Assembly: GCF_042466115.1 (NCBI RefSeq)
Contig: NZ_JAXHBQ010000001.1
Coordinates: 558,001-622,000, forward strand
DNA length: 64,000 nt
From: SW4 sp042466115
Lineage (GTDB): Bacteria > Pseudomonadota > Alphaproteobacteria > Rhodobacterales > Rhodobacteraceae
Direction of reading: 5' to 3'
The position numbers and the translations under genes were made by a program. The number at the start of each line of letters is the position of its first letter. The first letter of the stretch is position 1. Under the pieces are notes generated by a model. It made no database searches and was not told the origin of the DNA. It saw only the letters and a program-made list of their open reading frames with translations. This document shows, one piece after another, positions 17,954 through 26,017 of this stretch.

Positions 17954-18730
17954 CTAGCGGCCTTCGTAATTCGCCGGTCGCTTTTCCAGAAATGCCAGCA
18001 CGCCTTCTTTGAAATCGCGGGTCTTGCCGCAGGCGCCTTGCAAGCGCGCCTCGAGCGCAAGTTGATCGTCCAGCGTGTTTTCAAACGATCCGCGGATCGC
18101 ATCCTTGATGTGGCGGTAGGTCGTTGTCGGCCCCTTGGCCAGATGGGCGGCGCGGGCCTGCCAGTGGTCGGCAAAGTCGCGGGTCGGGACGGTTTCATAA
18201 ATCATGCCCCAATCGCAGGCCTGTTGCGCCGTGATCTTGTCGGCGAACAGGGCCGCGCCCATGGCCTTGGCCATGCCGATCTGGCGGGGCAGGAAATAGG
18301 TGCCACCGGCATCGGGGATCAGGCCGATGCGCGCAAAGGCCTGGATAAACACCGCATCATCCGCCGCAATCACCACATCAAAGGCCAGCGCAAGGTTCGC
18401 GCCAGCCCCCGCCGCCGCCCCGTTCACGGCGGCAATCGTCGGGATCGGGCTGTCCATGATGGCGCGCAACATCGGCACATATTCGTCCCGCAGCGTGCGC
18501 TCAAGATCAAGGTTGGCCGCATTGCCGCCATCCCCCAGATCCTGCCCCGAACAAAACGCAGCCCCCGCCCCCGTCATGACCAAAACGCGCGCACGCGCTG
18601 AGGCATCCTTGACCGCGTGGGTGATTTCAGCGCGCATTTGCGTGTTCAGCGCATTCATCACGTCAGGGCGGTTCAGCGTCAGCGTGGCGATATCATCGCG
18701 GATAGCAAGGGTGATGGCCTGATAGTCCAT
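17954..18730 (-). CDS. Enoyl-CoA hydratase/isomerase family protein
   Basis: A crotonase-fold enzyme of 258 residues from ATG 18730, which has AAAGGA upstream; nine further in-frame residues lie 5' of it. Such enzymes hydrate or isomerise acyl-CoA thioesters. The oxyanion-hole motifs are visible as LVMTGAGAAFCSGQDLGDG and NGAAAGAGANLALAFDVVIAADDAVF, and the catalytic-region FARIGLIPDAGGTYFLPRQIG is close to that of PaaG (1,2-epoxyphenylacetyl-CoA isomerase) and related hydratases. No other phenylacetate genes are nearby, so the exact reaction is open. An inverted repeat, CTGAAC-N6-GTTCAG, lies about 32 bases upstream of the start. Confidence 0.88.
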   Translation of the reverse strand: MDYQAITLAIRDDIATLTLNRPDVMNALNTQMRAEITHAVKDASARARVLVMTGAGAAFCSGQDLGDGGNAANLDLERTLRDEYVPMLRAIMDSPIPTIAAVNGAAAGAGANLALAFDVVIAADDAVFIQAFARIGLIPDAGGTYFLPRQIGMAKAMGAALFADKITAQQACDWGMIYETVPTRDFADHWQARAAHLAKGPTTTYRHIKDAIRGSFENTLDDQLALEARLQGACGKTRDFKEGVLAFLEKRPANYEGR

Positions 18731-18761
18731 GGGGGATCCTTTGACAGTTTGCGCCACCCTA

Positions 18762-18779
18762 CTGAACTGATCCGTTCAG
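18762..18779 (-). promoter_or_regulatory. Inverted repeat upstream of the enoyl-CoA hydratase gene
   Basis: CTGAAC-TGATCC-GTTCAG, with 6-bp perfect arms and a 6-base spacer, between the hydratase start and the ccmH stop. It has no T-run in either direction. The shape fits an operator for a dimeric repressor such as a TetR-type regulator, but no regulator gene is adjacent. Confidence 0.4.
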
Positions 18780-18796
18780 GAAAGCGAAACCATGCG

Positions 18797-19243
18797 TCAC
18801 GAGCGTAAAATCTCGTCCAGACGCTTTTGTTCGTCGGCGTCCAACTCGGCCGCCGGCGTTGCGCGGGCACGGGCGCGCACCACACGCAAGCCGATCAGCA
18901 AGGCAAGGATCAGCATCACCGGCCCCGCCGCCCACAGCAGACGGTTCGCGCCGGTATTGTCGGGGCGCAGCAGCACATATTCGCCGTACCGGTCCACGAT
19001 GAACTGCACTGCCTCGCTGTCGGTATCGCCCGCAACCAGCCGTTCGCGCAGCAATATCCGCAGATCACGCGACAGATCCGCGTTGGATTCATCAATGCTT
19101 TCGTTGCGGCAGACGGGGCAGCGCAGGCCCTGCGACAGATCGCGCGCGCGCTGTTCCAGCACCGGATCGTCCAGAATTTCATCGGGCTGCACCGCAAACA
19201 CGGGCGTGGCCAGCAACAGGGCGATCAACAGCAACCGTTTCAT
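18797..19243 (-). CDS. ccmH: Cytochrome c-type biogenesis protein CcmH (thiol-reductase subunit)
   Basis: A periplasm-facing CcmH/Ccl2 protein of 148 residues that keeps apocytochrome c cysteines reduced for heme attachment. The N-terminal signal segment (KRLLLIALLLATPVFA) is followed by the redox motif with Cys42 and Cys45 in QGLRCPVCRNESI, and the C-terminal half has one membrane helix (LLWAAGPVMLILALLIGLRVV). Its start overlaps the ccmF stop by four bases, so they are one transcription unit. It is the short form without the fused CcmI tetratricopeptide part. Confidence 0.95.
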   Translation of the reverse strand: MKRLLLIALLLATPVFAVQPDEILDDPVLEQRARDLSQGLRCPVCRNESIDESNADLSRDLRILLRERLVAGDTDSEAVQFIVDRYGEYVLLRPDNTGANRLLWAAGPVMLILALLIGLRVVRARARATPAAELDADEQKRLDEILRS

Positions 19244-21213
19244 TCTGCAGGCACCTCACGCATGCGCGCCTTGGCCGCGCCCGCCGCAACCCGCAAGCGC
19301 CGGTCAGACAGGGAAATCAGCCCGCCAATGGCCATGAAAATCGCACCGCCCCAAATCCAGTTGGCAAAGGGCTTGATATATGTGCGCACGGCCCAACCGC
19401 CGCCCTCTTGCGGATCACCGATCACCAGATAGATGTCACGCAGGATGCCATTGTCGATCCCGGCTTCGGTCGTGGGCATGGCCGCGACCGGATAGAACCG
19501 CTTTTCGGGAAACACATCAGCAATCAGGCGGCCGTTGCGATAGGCCAGCATTTCCGCCTGCGTGGCGACAAAGTTCGGGCCCTGAACACGTTCGACGCTG
19601 CGCAATTCAATCTCGAAGGCGCCAACCGTGAAACGATCCCCGATTTCGGCCACGCGGATATCCTCTTGCTGCCACGCGGTCAGGGCCGACACAGCAAAGA
19701 TCGTGATACCCATGCCCGCATGTGACACGGCCTTGCCCCAATCGGCGCGCGGCAACCGTGTCAGGCGACCAAAACGATGCGCAACGCTGTCGCGCCCGGT
19801 GCGCGTCCACAAATCAATCGCCGCGCCCGCCACAACCCAGACGCCCAGCAACACACCAATCGGCCCAAGGGCCGACCGGCCCGTTTGCATCGCAAAGGCA
19901 AGGCCGCACAGCGCAATCGCCAGCACGGCCGCAGGCCAAAGCGGACGCGCCGCACGGGCAATATTGCCCCGCTTCCACGCCAGCATCGCGCCAATCGGCA
20001 AAACCAGCGCCAACACCACCATGAATGGCGAAAACGCCGCATCAAAGAACGGCGGACCAACCGAAAGGGTGCGTTCAAACAGCAGTTCGGCAACCAGCGG
20101 CCAAAGCGTGCCGACAAACACCACGAACGCCGATACCGACAACAAGATGTTGTTCAGCACGATCCCGCTTTCGCGGCTGACGGCGGCAAACACCCCCTTG
20201 GATTCCAGCGCCTGCACGCGGGCCGCAAACAGGGTCAGCGCGCCGCCAAGAAACACCACGAGGATCGCCAGAATGAACACGCCGCGTTCAGGGTCATTGG
20301 CGAAGGCATGCACCGAGGTCAGCACCCCCGAGCGCACAATAAACGTGCCCAGCAGCGAAAAGCCGAACGCCAGGATCGCCAACAGGATTGTCCAGGCCTT
20401 CAGCGCCTCGCGCTTTTCCACAACGATGGCGGAATGCAGCAGGGCCGTGGCGATCAACCATGGCATGAAAGACGCGTTTTCAACCGGATCCCAGAACCAG
20501 AAGCCGCCCCAGCCAAGCTCGTAATAAGCCCACCACGATCCAAGCGCGATGCCCACGGTCAGGAACAGCCAAGCGGCCAAGGTCCAGGGGCGCACCCACC
20601 GGCCCCAGGCCGCATCCACGCGCCCCTCGATCAGGGCGGCGACGGCAAAACTGAACGACATGGAAAGGCCCACATAGCCCAGGTAAAGAAACGGCGGGTG
20701 AAACGCCAAGCCCATGTCTTGCAGCAACGGGTTCAGGTCCTGCCCGTCAAAGGGTGGCTCTGCAAGGCGCGCAAACGGGTTGGACGTAAACAGGATGAAC
20801 GCGAAAAAGGCAACGCCAACAGCGGCTTGCACCGACAGCACCCGCGCCTGCAAACGTTCGGGCAGATTGCCGCCAAACCACGCCGCGCAGGCCCCGAACA
20901 ACGTCAGGATCAACAGCCACAACAGCATTGACCCTTCGTGATTGCCCCAAACGCCTGAGATTTTGTAGATCATCGGCTTGTCACTGTGCGAATTCAAAAA
21001 CACCAGTTGCAGCGAAAAATCCGAGGTCACGAACGCCCATGTGAGCGCCACAAAGGAAAACCCCACAAGGATGAATTGCACCGTGGCCGCAGGTTCGGCA
21101 ACGGCCATCCAGTTGCGCCAGCCCTTTGCTGCGCCGACCATGGGAACGACCATCTGCACGATGGCGATCACAAAGGCCAGAATCAGTGCGAAATGTCCAA
21201 GTTCTGTAATCAT
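19240..21213 (-). CDS. ccmF: Cytochrome c heme lyase CcmF
   Basis: The 657-residue, many-helix membrane protein that ligates heme from holo-CcmE to apocytochrome c in system I maturation. The tryptophan-rich heme-handling motif is GWGGFWFWDPVENASFMPWL, and the helices between carry conserved His residues (for example WGNHEGSMLLWLL). The C-terminal periplasmic domain is followed by a final helix and a basic tail. It precedes ccmH in the operon. The gene upstream on the same strand is the XhlA-like member of a phage-type lysis cassette, 88 bases away. Confidence 0.97.
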   Translation of the reverse strand: MITELGHFALILAFVIAIVQMVVPMVGAAKGWRNWMAVAEPAATVQFILVGFSFVALTWAFVTSDFSLQLVFLNSHSDKPMIYKISGVWGNHEGSMLLWLLILTLFGACAAWFGGNLPERLQARVLSVQAAVGVAFFAFILFTSNPFARLAEPPFDGQDLNPLLQDMGLAFHPPFLYLGYVGLSMSFSFAVAALIEGRVDAAWGRWVRPWTLAAWLFLTVGIALGSWWAYYELGWGGFWFWDPVENASFMPWLIATALLHSAIVVEKREALKAWTILLAILAFGFSLLGTFIVRSGVLTSVHAFANDPERGVFILAILVVFLGGALTLFAARVQALESKGVFAAVSRESGIVLNNILLSVSAFVVFVGTLWPLVAELLFERTLSVGPPFFDAAFSPFMVVLALVLPIGAMLAWKRGNIARAARPLWPAAVLAIALCGLAFAMQTGRSALGPIGVLLGVWVVAGAAIDLWTRTGRDSVAHRFGRLTRLPRADWGKAVSHAGMGITIFAVSALTAWQQEDIRVAEIGDRFTVGAFEIELRSVERVQGPNFVATQAEMLAYRNGRLIADVFPEKRFYPVAAMPTTEAGIDNGILRDIYLVIGDPQEGGGWAVRTYIKPFANWIWGGAIFMAIGGLISLSDRRLRVAAGAAKARMREVPAE

Positions 21214-21301
21214 GCGCCCAACCTAGCCCATGATCGCGGCAGGCAAAATCAAAACCCGCTTACTTCTGCGCTGAAAGGTGCAGCAAAACCGCGCAGGCCC
21301 G

Positions 21302-21505
21302 CTAGATCGACAATCCGCCGCGCAACGCATAGGCAATGGCCGCCATCAACAACGTGCCGATGATCAACCGCACCAGCCATTTCAACGTGTCCTCGATCGC
21401 GCACAGGCGCTGCTCCACATTGGCGCGGTGCACCGATTCAATGGCCGCCTGCATTTCCAGTTTCGCGATCCGCTTTTCCACTTCACGCATCCAGTCATCT
21501 GTCAT
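21302..21505 (-). CDS. XhlA-like coiled-coil membrane protein (lysis-associated)
   Basis: A 67-residue protein from ATG 21505. The first 40 residues are a coiled-coil helix (WMREVEKRIAKLEMQAAIES) with a heptad pattern, followed by one membrane helix LVRLIIGTLLMAAIAYAL and a short tail. This matches the layout of hemolysin XhlA-type proteins that accompany phage and GTA holins. It overlaps the holin gene by 11 bases, which links it to the endolysin-holin pair. A role in lysis timing or holin anchoring is inferred from context. Confidence 0.72.
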   Translation of the reverse strand: MTDDWMREVEKRIAKLEMQAAIESVHRANVEQRLCAIEDTLKWLVRLIIGTLLMAAIAYALRGGLSI

Positions 21506-22052
21506 CGCGGGCCTGCCAGTCTGCCAGTGCGGGGTTGCCATCGGCGCGCGCATCCACCGGATCGGGCGGGGCCAATTGCGCGCCCGCCGCCAGTGCATCA
21601 AGGGCGCGGATATTGCGCGTCACTTCGCCTGCACGCGACACGGTTTCCGCGATAGAGCGTTGAAATTGCTGCCCAACGGCCTGATGACGCGCGCCAAAAT
21701 AAAAGCTGACAATCGCCCCCATCAGCCACCAAAGCGGTTCCGGCACCAATGCTATTCCCTGCATCCGGCTGGCAAACCAGATCGGATCAACCATCGCCGT
21801 GACGAACAGCCCCAGCGTGCCGAACGCCAGCATCGGGCGCGGCAAACGGTTCAGCGCATCAACCAGCCGGTCAAACATCCCGCGCCGCGGCGTGGCAAAT
21901 TCCGCAGCGAACTGGCGCATGGCTTGTTGTTTCACATCCGCCCCGCGCTGGCCTGCGGCTTCGGCGTTTTCGCGAAACACCTGCGCGGTTTCGACGATCA
22001 TGTTGCGTCCGTCCCCGAACACGGCGCTGAAAATCCGCCCGATCAACCCCAC
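21495..22052 (-). CDS. Holin family protein (3-TMS holin, GTA-type)
   Basis: A 185-residue membrane protein that fits the three-helix holin family found with Rhodobacteraceae gene transfer agents. A soluble N-terminal helix region (GLIGRIFSAVFGDGRNMIVETAQVF) precedes hydrophobic segments at about 73-90 (PMLAFGTLGLFVTAMVDP) and 105-122 (EPLWWLMGAIVSFYFGARH). Holins make membrane lesions that let an endolysin reach the peptidoglycan. It overlaps the endolysin gene by 10 bases and the XhlA-like gene by 11, so the three form one cassette. Confidence 0.82.
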   Translation of the reverse strand: MGLIGRIFSAVFGDGRNMIVETAQVFRENAEAAGQRGADVKQQAMRQFAAEFATPRRGMFDRLVDALNRLPRPMLAFGTLGLFVTAMVDPIWFASRMQGIALVPEPLWWLMGAIVSFYFGARHQAVGQQFQRSIAETVSRAGEVTRNIRALDALAAGAQLAPPDPVDARADGNPALADWQARDDR

Positions 22053-22654
22053 GGCGCCACCCGTGCGCGGTGCGCCGCGTCTGTCAGGTGATACCTTGGC
22101 GAGATGAATTCTTCGGCCCGCGTGATCCAGCCACCCTTGCCACCGTCACGGCGGCGCGCATATTTGCGGCTAGCGGGGCGCGCATCGCCCAAGGCGTAAT
22201 AATAATTGCGCCGCGCAATCCCGTATGCATCCGCCAGATGATCGGGCGCGGCAGCCTCGGCCCGTTTGGCCGCCGCAATCGTCTGCGGGCCAATCACGCC
22301 GTCAACATCAACTTCGATTCGCATATCATTGAAAAGGCGCTGCAATATCTTGATCGCATTCGTGCCGGCATTGACATACATATCAAAAACGGATGGCTGC
22401 AATACCATCGGCAAGGCGCCAATGCCCGGCCGTTCAAAGTAGTGCTGCACGAAAATCGCCACTGCCTGGCGTTGCGTCAGGGCCGCGACATCCTCCCGAT
22501 CGACCTGCCCGTCGCGGTTCAGATCAAGCCCAAGACGCTGCATCGTGCCGATGGTCACGCCGAAATTCGTCGCCCCGCCCGGATCGTCGGGATCATCCAC
22601 ATAGCCGCCTTCACGGGCGACGATCTGTTGTGCGATTTGGGTTACGTCCTGCAT
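22043..22654 (-). CDS. Holin-associated N-acetylmuramidase (GH108 endolysin, GTA-type)
   Basis: A 203-residue lysozyme-like enzyme expected to cut peptidoglycan glycan strands during release of GTA particles. The GH108 catalytic motif is at residues 13-33 (AREGGYVDDPDDPGGATNFG), with Glu15 the likely catalytic acid. The C-terminal part has a peptidoglycan-binding-like helix pair (QRLFNDMRIEVDVDGVIGPQ). Residues 44-55, DLNRDGQVDRED, match an EF-hand/dockerin calcium loop at every ligand position. ATG 22654 is preferred (preceded by GGGGCAGAG) over an upstream TTG. There is no export signal, consistent with holin-dependent release. The gene sits 56 bases after the ccmE stop on the same strand. 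Confidence 0.88.
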   Translation of the reverse strand: MQDVTQIAQQIVAREGGYVDDPDDPGGATNFGVTIGTMQRLGLDLNRDGQVDREDVAALTQRQAVAIFVQHYFERPGIGALPMVLQPSVFDMYVNAGTNAIKILQRLFNDMRIEVDVDGVIGPQTIAAAKRAEAAAPDHLADAYGIARRNYYYALGDARPASRKYARRRDGGKGGWITRAEEFISPRYHLTDAAHRARVAPWG

Positions 22655-22710
22655 GCTCTGCCCCGCTGTGATGCGGGACAAAATCTGCCGTGCAAACGTT
22701 AATGCGGGGT

Positions 22711-23157
22711 CTAGCTACCGTCCGGTGTCTGGTAAACGCCCTGTTCCTGCAACGCGTCGATGACCTCTTTGGGCATATAGGTCTCGTCGTGTTTGGCAAG
22801 GATTTCAACGGCTTCAAAGGTGCCATCAACGTAGCGGCCCTGCCCGATCATGCCCTGACCTTCTTCAAACAGGTCCGGCAGAATGCCCGTAAACGTCACC
22901 GGAATTTCGGCCCCGCCATCCGTGACGACAAAAGAGACCTCGGTGCCACTGCCGCGCACGATGCTGCCTTCGGCCACCAGCCCGCCCATGCGGAACATTT
23001 CGGTTTCGCGCGGCGGTTCGGCGATCACTTCGCTGGGCGAGCGGAAATAGTTGATCCCGTCCGACATGGCCCAGCCGATCAGGGCCGTTGACCCCGCAAG
23101 CGCCACAAAGGCCAGCACGATCACCTGAATCCGGCGTTGTTTCTTAAGCCCGCGCAT
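22711..23157 (-). CDS. ccmE: Cytochrome c maturation heme chaperone CcmE
   Basis: A 148-residue membrane-anchored periplasmic chaperone that covalently carries heme to CcmF. One N-terminal helix (IQVIVLAFVALAGSTALIGWA) anchors a beta-barrel domain. The heme-binding His123 and the adjacent Tyr127 lie in LAKHDETYMP. Its start codon overlaps the argC stop by one base (TAATG). It is separated from its partner ccmF by the endolysin-holin-XhlA cassette. Confidence 0.96.
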   Translation of the reverse strand: MRGLKKQRRIQVIVLAFVALAGSTALIGWAMSDGINYFRSPSEVIAEPPRETEMFRMGGLVAEGSIVRGSGTEVSFVVTDGGAEIPVTFTGILPDLFEEGQGMIGQGRYVDGTFEAVEILAKHDETYMPKEVIDALQEQGVYQTPDGS

Positions 23158-24182
23158 TACGGGAACATCGGTGCCATCATCAGCCCCGCCCTTTCATCCA
23201 GTCCAAGCATCAGGTTGGCGTTTTGCACCGCCTGCCCCGACGCACCTTTCATCAAATTGTCCAGCACGGAAATCACGATCACACGGTCCTTTACCCGGTC
23301 CTTGATCACGCCGATCCGGCACCGGTTCGACCCGCGCACATGCTGCACTTGTGGCACCTCACCCATGGGCAGCACGTCGACAAATGCCGCGTCCTGATGG
23401 GCCGCAACCAGCGTATCATGCACAGCGTTCGCGTCGCCCGCCGCATAAATCGTCGCTTGCATCCCGCGCGTCATCGGCACCAGATGCGGCGTGAAACTGA
23501 CCGTCACAGGCCGGCCCGCCGCAAGCGACAATTCCTGATCCAGCTCGCCCATATGGCGGTGCGCACCAACGCCGTAAGCCTTGAACCCTTCGTTCACTTC
23601 GGAAAACAATGTAGCCTCGTTCGGGGCACGTCCCGCGCCCGACACGCCGGATTTCGCATCAACAACAATGCCTTGCGGCGCGATCACACCAGCCCGCAAC
23701 AACGGAATCAACGGCAACAAGGTCGTCGCTACATAACACCCCGTGTTCGCGGTGATCCGCGCATCCGCGATGTCATCGCGATAAAACTCGGGCAGGCCAA
23801 AGGCCACGTCGGGCTGCAAATCCATCGCCGTGTGATCCAGCCCATACCATGCCTTATAGGCATCCGCGTCACGCAGCCGGAAATCAGCTGACAGATCGAC
23901 CACTTTCAAATGATCGGGCATGGACTTGGCGAATGCATGCATCAATCCGTGCGGCAAGGCGGCAAAGGCCAGATCAATCCCGCTGAAATCAATCGCGTCC
24001 ATGGTTTGCAATTCCGGCAGGTCCAAGTGGCGCAGATGCGGGAATACATCGGCCATCGCCATGCCCGCTTTGCGATCCGCCGACAGGGCCGCGATTTCCA
24101 TGTCAGGATGGCCCGCGATGATGCGGACAAGTTCGGCGCCCGTGTAACCGGAAGCCCCAAGGATGGCGACGGATTTGGTCAT
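23157..24182 (-). CDS. argC: N-acetyl-gamma-glutamyl-phosphate reductase
   Basis: NADPH-dependent reductase of the arginine pathway, which makes N-acetylglutamate semialdehyde. It is 341 residues. The Rossmann start VAILGASGYTGAELVRII is followed by the catalytic Cys149 in ANTGCYVATTLLPLIPLL and the His region HRHMGELDQEL. The ribosome-binding site is AGGAGC before the ATG. It leads the minus-strand series argC-ccmE-lysis genes-ccmF-ccmH. Confidence 0.97.
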   Translation of the reverse strand: MTKSVAILGASGYTGAELVRIIAGHPDMEIAALSADRKAGMAMADVFPHLRHLDLPELQTMDAIDFSGIDLAFAALPHGLMHAFAKSMPDHLKVVDLSADFRLRDADAYKAWYGLDHTAMDLQPDVAFGLPEFYRDDIADARITANTGCYVATTLLPLIPLLRAGVIAPQGIVVDAKSGVSGAGRAPNEATLFSEVNEGFKAYGVGAHRHMGELDQELSLAAGRPVTVSFTPHLVPMTRGMQATIYAAGDANAVHDTLVAAHQDAAFVDVLPMGEVPQVQHVRGSNRCRIGVIKDRVKDRVIVISVLDNLMKGASGQAVQNANLMLGLDERAGLMMAPMFP

Positions 24183-24240
24183 AGATGCTCCTGATCAGGA
24201 TTTAGGGGGCCCGCGCCCCCGATTCAACGCGCAGATTGCC

Positions 24241-25050
24241 TCAGGCGGCGGTAAAAACAACTTCGCGGCGCAGGAACTGCGTGGCGCGGTCTGATACCTT
24301 GGCCGGTTTGCCGCTGGTCAGATAGGCGCTTTCACCGCCACCGATCATTTCAGGACGCCGCCCCAGATAATCGGCAAGGCTTTCGGCAACCAGTTCGGCC
24401 TGCGAAAACACCCGCACTTCAGGCCCCAAAGCCTGCTGGAACACATCCGCCATTAGCGGATAATGGGTGCAGCCCAGCACGGCCGCATCCGGCGACGGCA
24501 TCTTGCGCTTGAGGGCATCCACATGGCTGCGCACCAATGCTTCGGCCAAAATCATGTCGCCCTCCTCAATCGCGTCGACAACGCCGCCGCAGGCTTGGGC
24601 CTCCACATCGACACCAATCGCGCGAAACGCCAACTCGCGCTGGAATGCGCGGCTGGACACGGTCGCAGGTGTGGCAAACAGCGCCACATGCTTGATGGCT
24701 ACCTCGCGCGGCGGGGAATTGTCGCCCCACTGGCGTTCGGTCAGCGCCTCGATCAGGGGCACAAAGACGCCCAGCACACGCTTTCCGTCTGGCACGTGGC
24801 CCTCTTGCATCCGGCGCAGGGCGGCCGCACTTGCGGTGTTGCAGGCAAGGATCACCAGATCGCAACCATTATCCCACAGGTGTTCAACGGCGGCCTTGGT
24901 CAGGGCAAAAACATCATCGGCATCACGCACCCCGTAAGGCGCATTGGCATTGTCGCCGTAATAGACAAACGGCACATCCGGCAGACGCTTTTGCAGCGCA
25001 TCCAGAACCGTCAACCCACCCAAACCGCTATCGAATATGCCGACCGCCAT
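24241..25050 (-). CDS. murI: Glutamate racemase
   Basis: Makes D-glutamate for peptidoglycan. Starting at ATG 25050 (AAGGG upstream), the protein is 269 residues and begins VGIFDSGLGGLTVLDAL, the family signature. The two catalytic cysteines are Cys70 (LVILACNTASAAAL) and Cys194 (VLGCTHYPLM). The longer open frame lies inside the upstream acyltransferase gene and is spurious. It overlaps that gene's end by 23 bases, which suggests translational coupling. Confidence 0.96.
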   Translation of the reverse strand: MAVGIFDSGLGGLTVLDALQKRLPDVPFVYYGDNANAPYGVRDADDVFALTKAAVEHLWDNGCDLVILACNTASAAALRRMQEGHVPDGKRVLGVFVPLIEALTERQWGDNSPPREVAIKHVALFATPATVSSRAFQRELAFRAIGVDVEAQACGGVVDAIEEGDMILAEALVRSHVDALKRKMPSPDAAVLGCTHYPLMADVFQQALGPEVRVFSQAELVAESLADYLGRRPEMIGGGESAYLTSGKPAKVSDRATQFLRREVVFTAA

Positions 25051-25930
25051 TGCGTGCCCTTTGCTTGCTGTCAAACTCGTGCCCCAGCGCATCTGTGGCC
25101 ACGGGCGTTGGAGAAAGCTCATACGTGGCTTTGCGCAGGAAATCCATGCATGCTTTGGGGTCGTGCCGGTAGGGTGCCAAGGCGCATGCATCCAAAGGCT
25201 GGCCAACAACCACATCGACCGGCTGGCCGACGCGGGCGCGAAATTCGCGAATCAACATGCCAAGTCGCAGGGTCGCGTGAAGATGACTGGCCAGCTGGAA
25301 CAACCGGCTGTTGGACCCGGCAAAAAAGACCGGCACCACCGTGGCCCCGCTTTTGACGATCATCTTGGCCGTGAACGTGCGCCAGCTTGGGTCCATCGCG
25401 CGCGAAAACGGGCGCGCCGCCGTCGAAACCGTGCCCCCCGGAAACACACCGATCGCCCCGCCCGCGGCCAGATAGCGCAGCGCCTCGGCGCGGGTTTCAA
25501 GGTTCAGCTTGGCCGCTTCCTTGGTGTCATCAAAGGAAATCGGCAGGATCACCCGTTCCAGATCAGGGGATTTGCAAAACACGTCATTTGCCAGAATGCG
25601 GAAATCACCGCCGCGGCGCTGCGACAGAATGCGGCCCATCATCAACCCGTCCAGAATGCCATACGGGTGGTTGGCGACCAGAACCAAGGGACCAGTGGCC
25701 GGAATATCCGCCAAATCGCCGCCGATCACGTTCAGGTCCAGACCATAGCGCCGCGTGATCACCTCCCAGAAATCCGCGCCCTCTGCGACCTCGTCATCAT
25801 AGCCGCGCACCTTGCGGATCAGGCGCAGTCTGCCGGTGGTATTTTCCAGAACGCGGATGACAGCGCGCCCGCCCCGCGTGGCGGCCGAACTGGCATAGCT
25901 GATGTCACGGGCAATCTGTCTTTGCGGCAT
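25028..25930 (-). CDS. Lysophospholipid acyltransferase family protein (hemolysin/OlsA-like)
   Basis: A 300-residue PlsC-superfamily acyltransferase that would move an acyl chain onto a lysolipid. The acceptor-site motif is at about residue 90 (LVANHPYGILDGLMMG, an NHx4D box), and the second block is GGAIGVFPGGTVSTA. There is no strong membrane helix. In this family some members finish ornithine lipids (OlsA) and others acylate lysophosphatidate; the OlsB partner is not in the window, so the substrate is not fixed. It is expressed with murI. Confidence 0.82.
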   Translation of the reverse strand: MPQRQIARDISYASSAATRGGRAVIRVLENTTGRLRLIRKVRGYDDEVAEGADFWEVITRRYGLDLNVIGGDLADIPATGPLVLVANHPYGILDGLMMGRILSQRRGGDFRILANDVFCKSPDLERVILPISFDDTKEAAKLNLETRAEALRYLAAGGAIGVFPGGTVSTAARPFSRAMDPSWRTFTAKMIVKSGATVVPVFFAGSNSRLFQLASHLHATLRLGMLIREFRARVGQPVDVVVGQPLDACALAPYRHDPKACMDFLRKATYELSPTPVATDALGHEFDSKQRARNGGRHIR

Positions 25931-26017
25931 GGCTGCTTTTTGGTCTGCTCTGCGAGCACTTATAAGTGCATGTCAAAGGGATAACCACTTAACTTTGCAA
26001 AACCATGACACTGAAAA

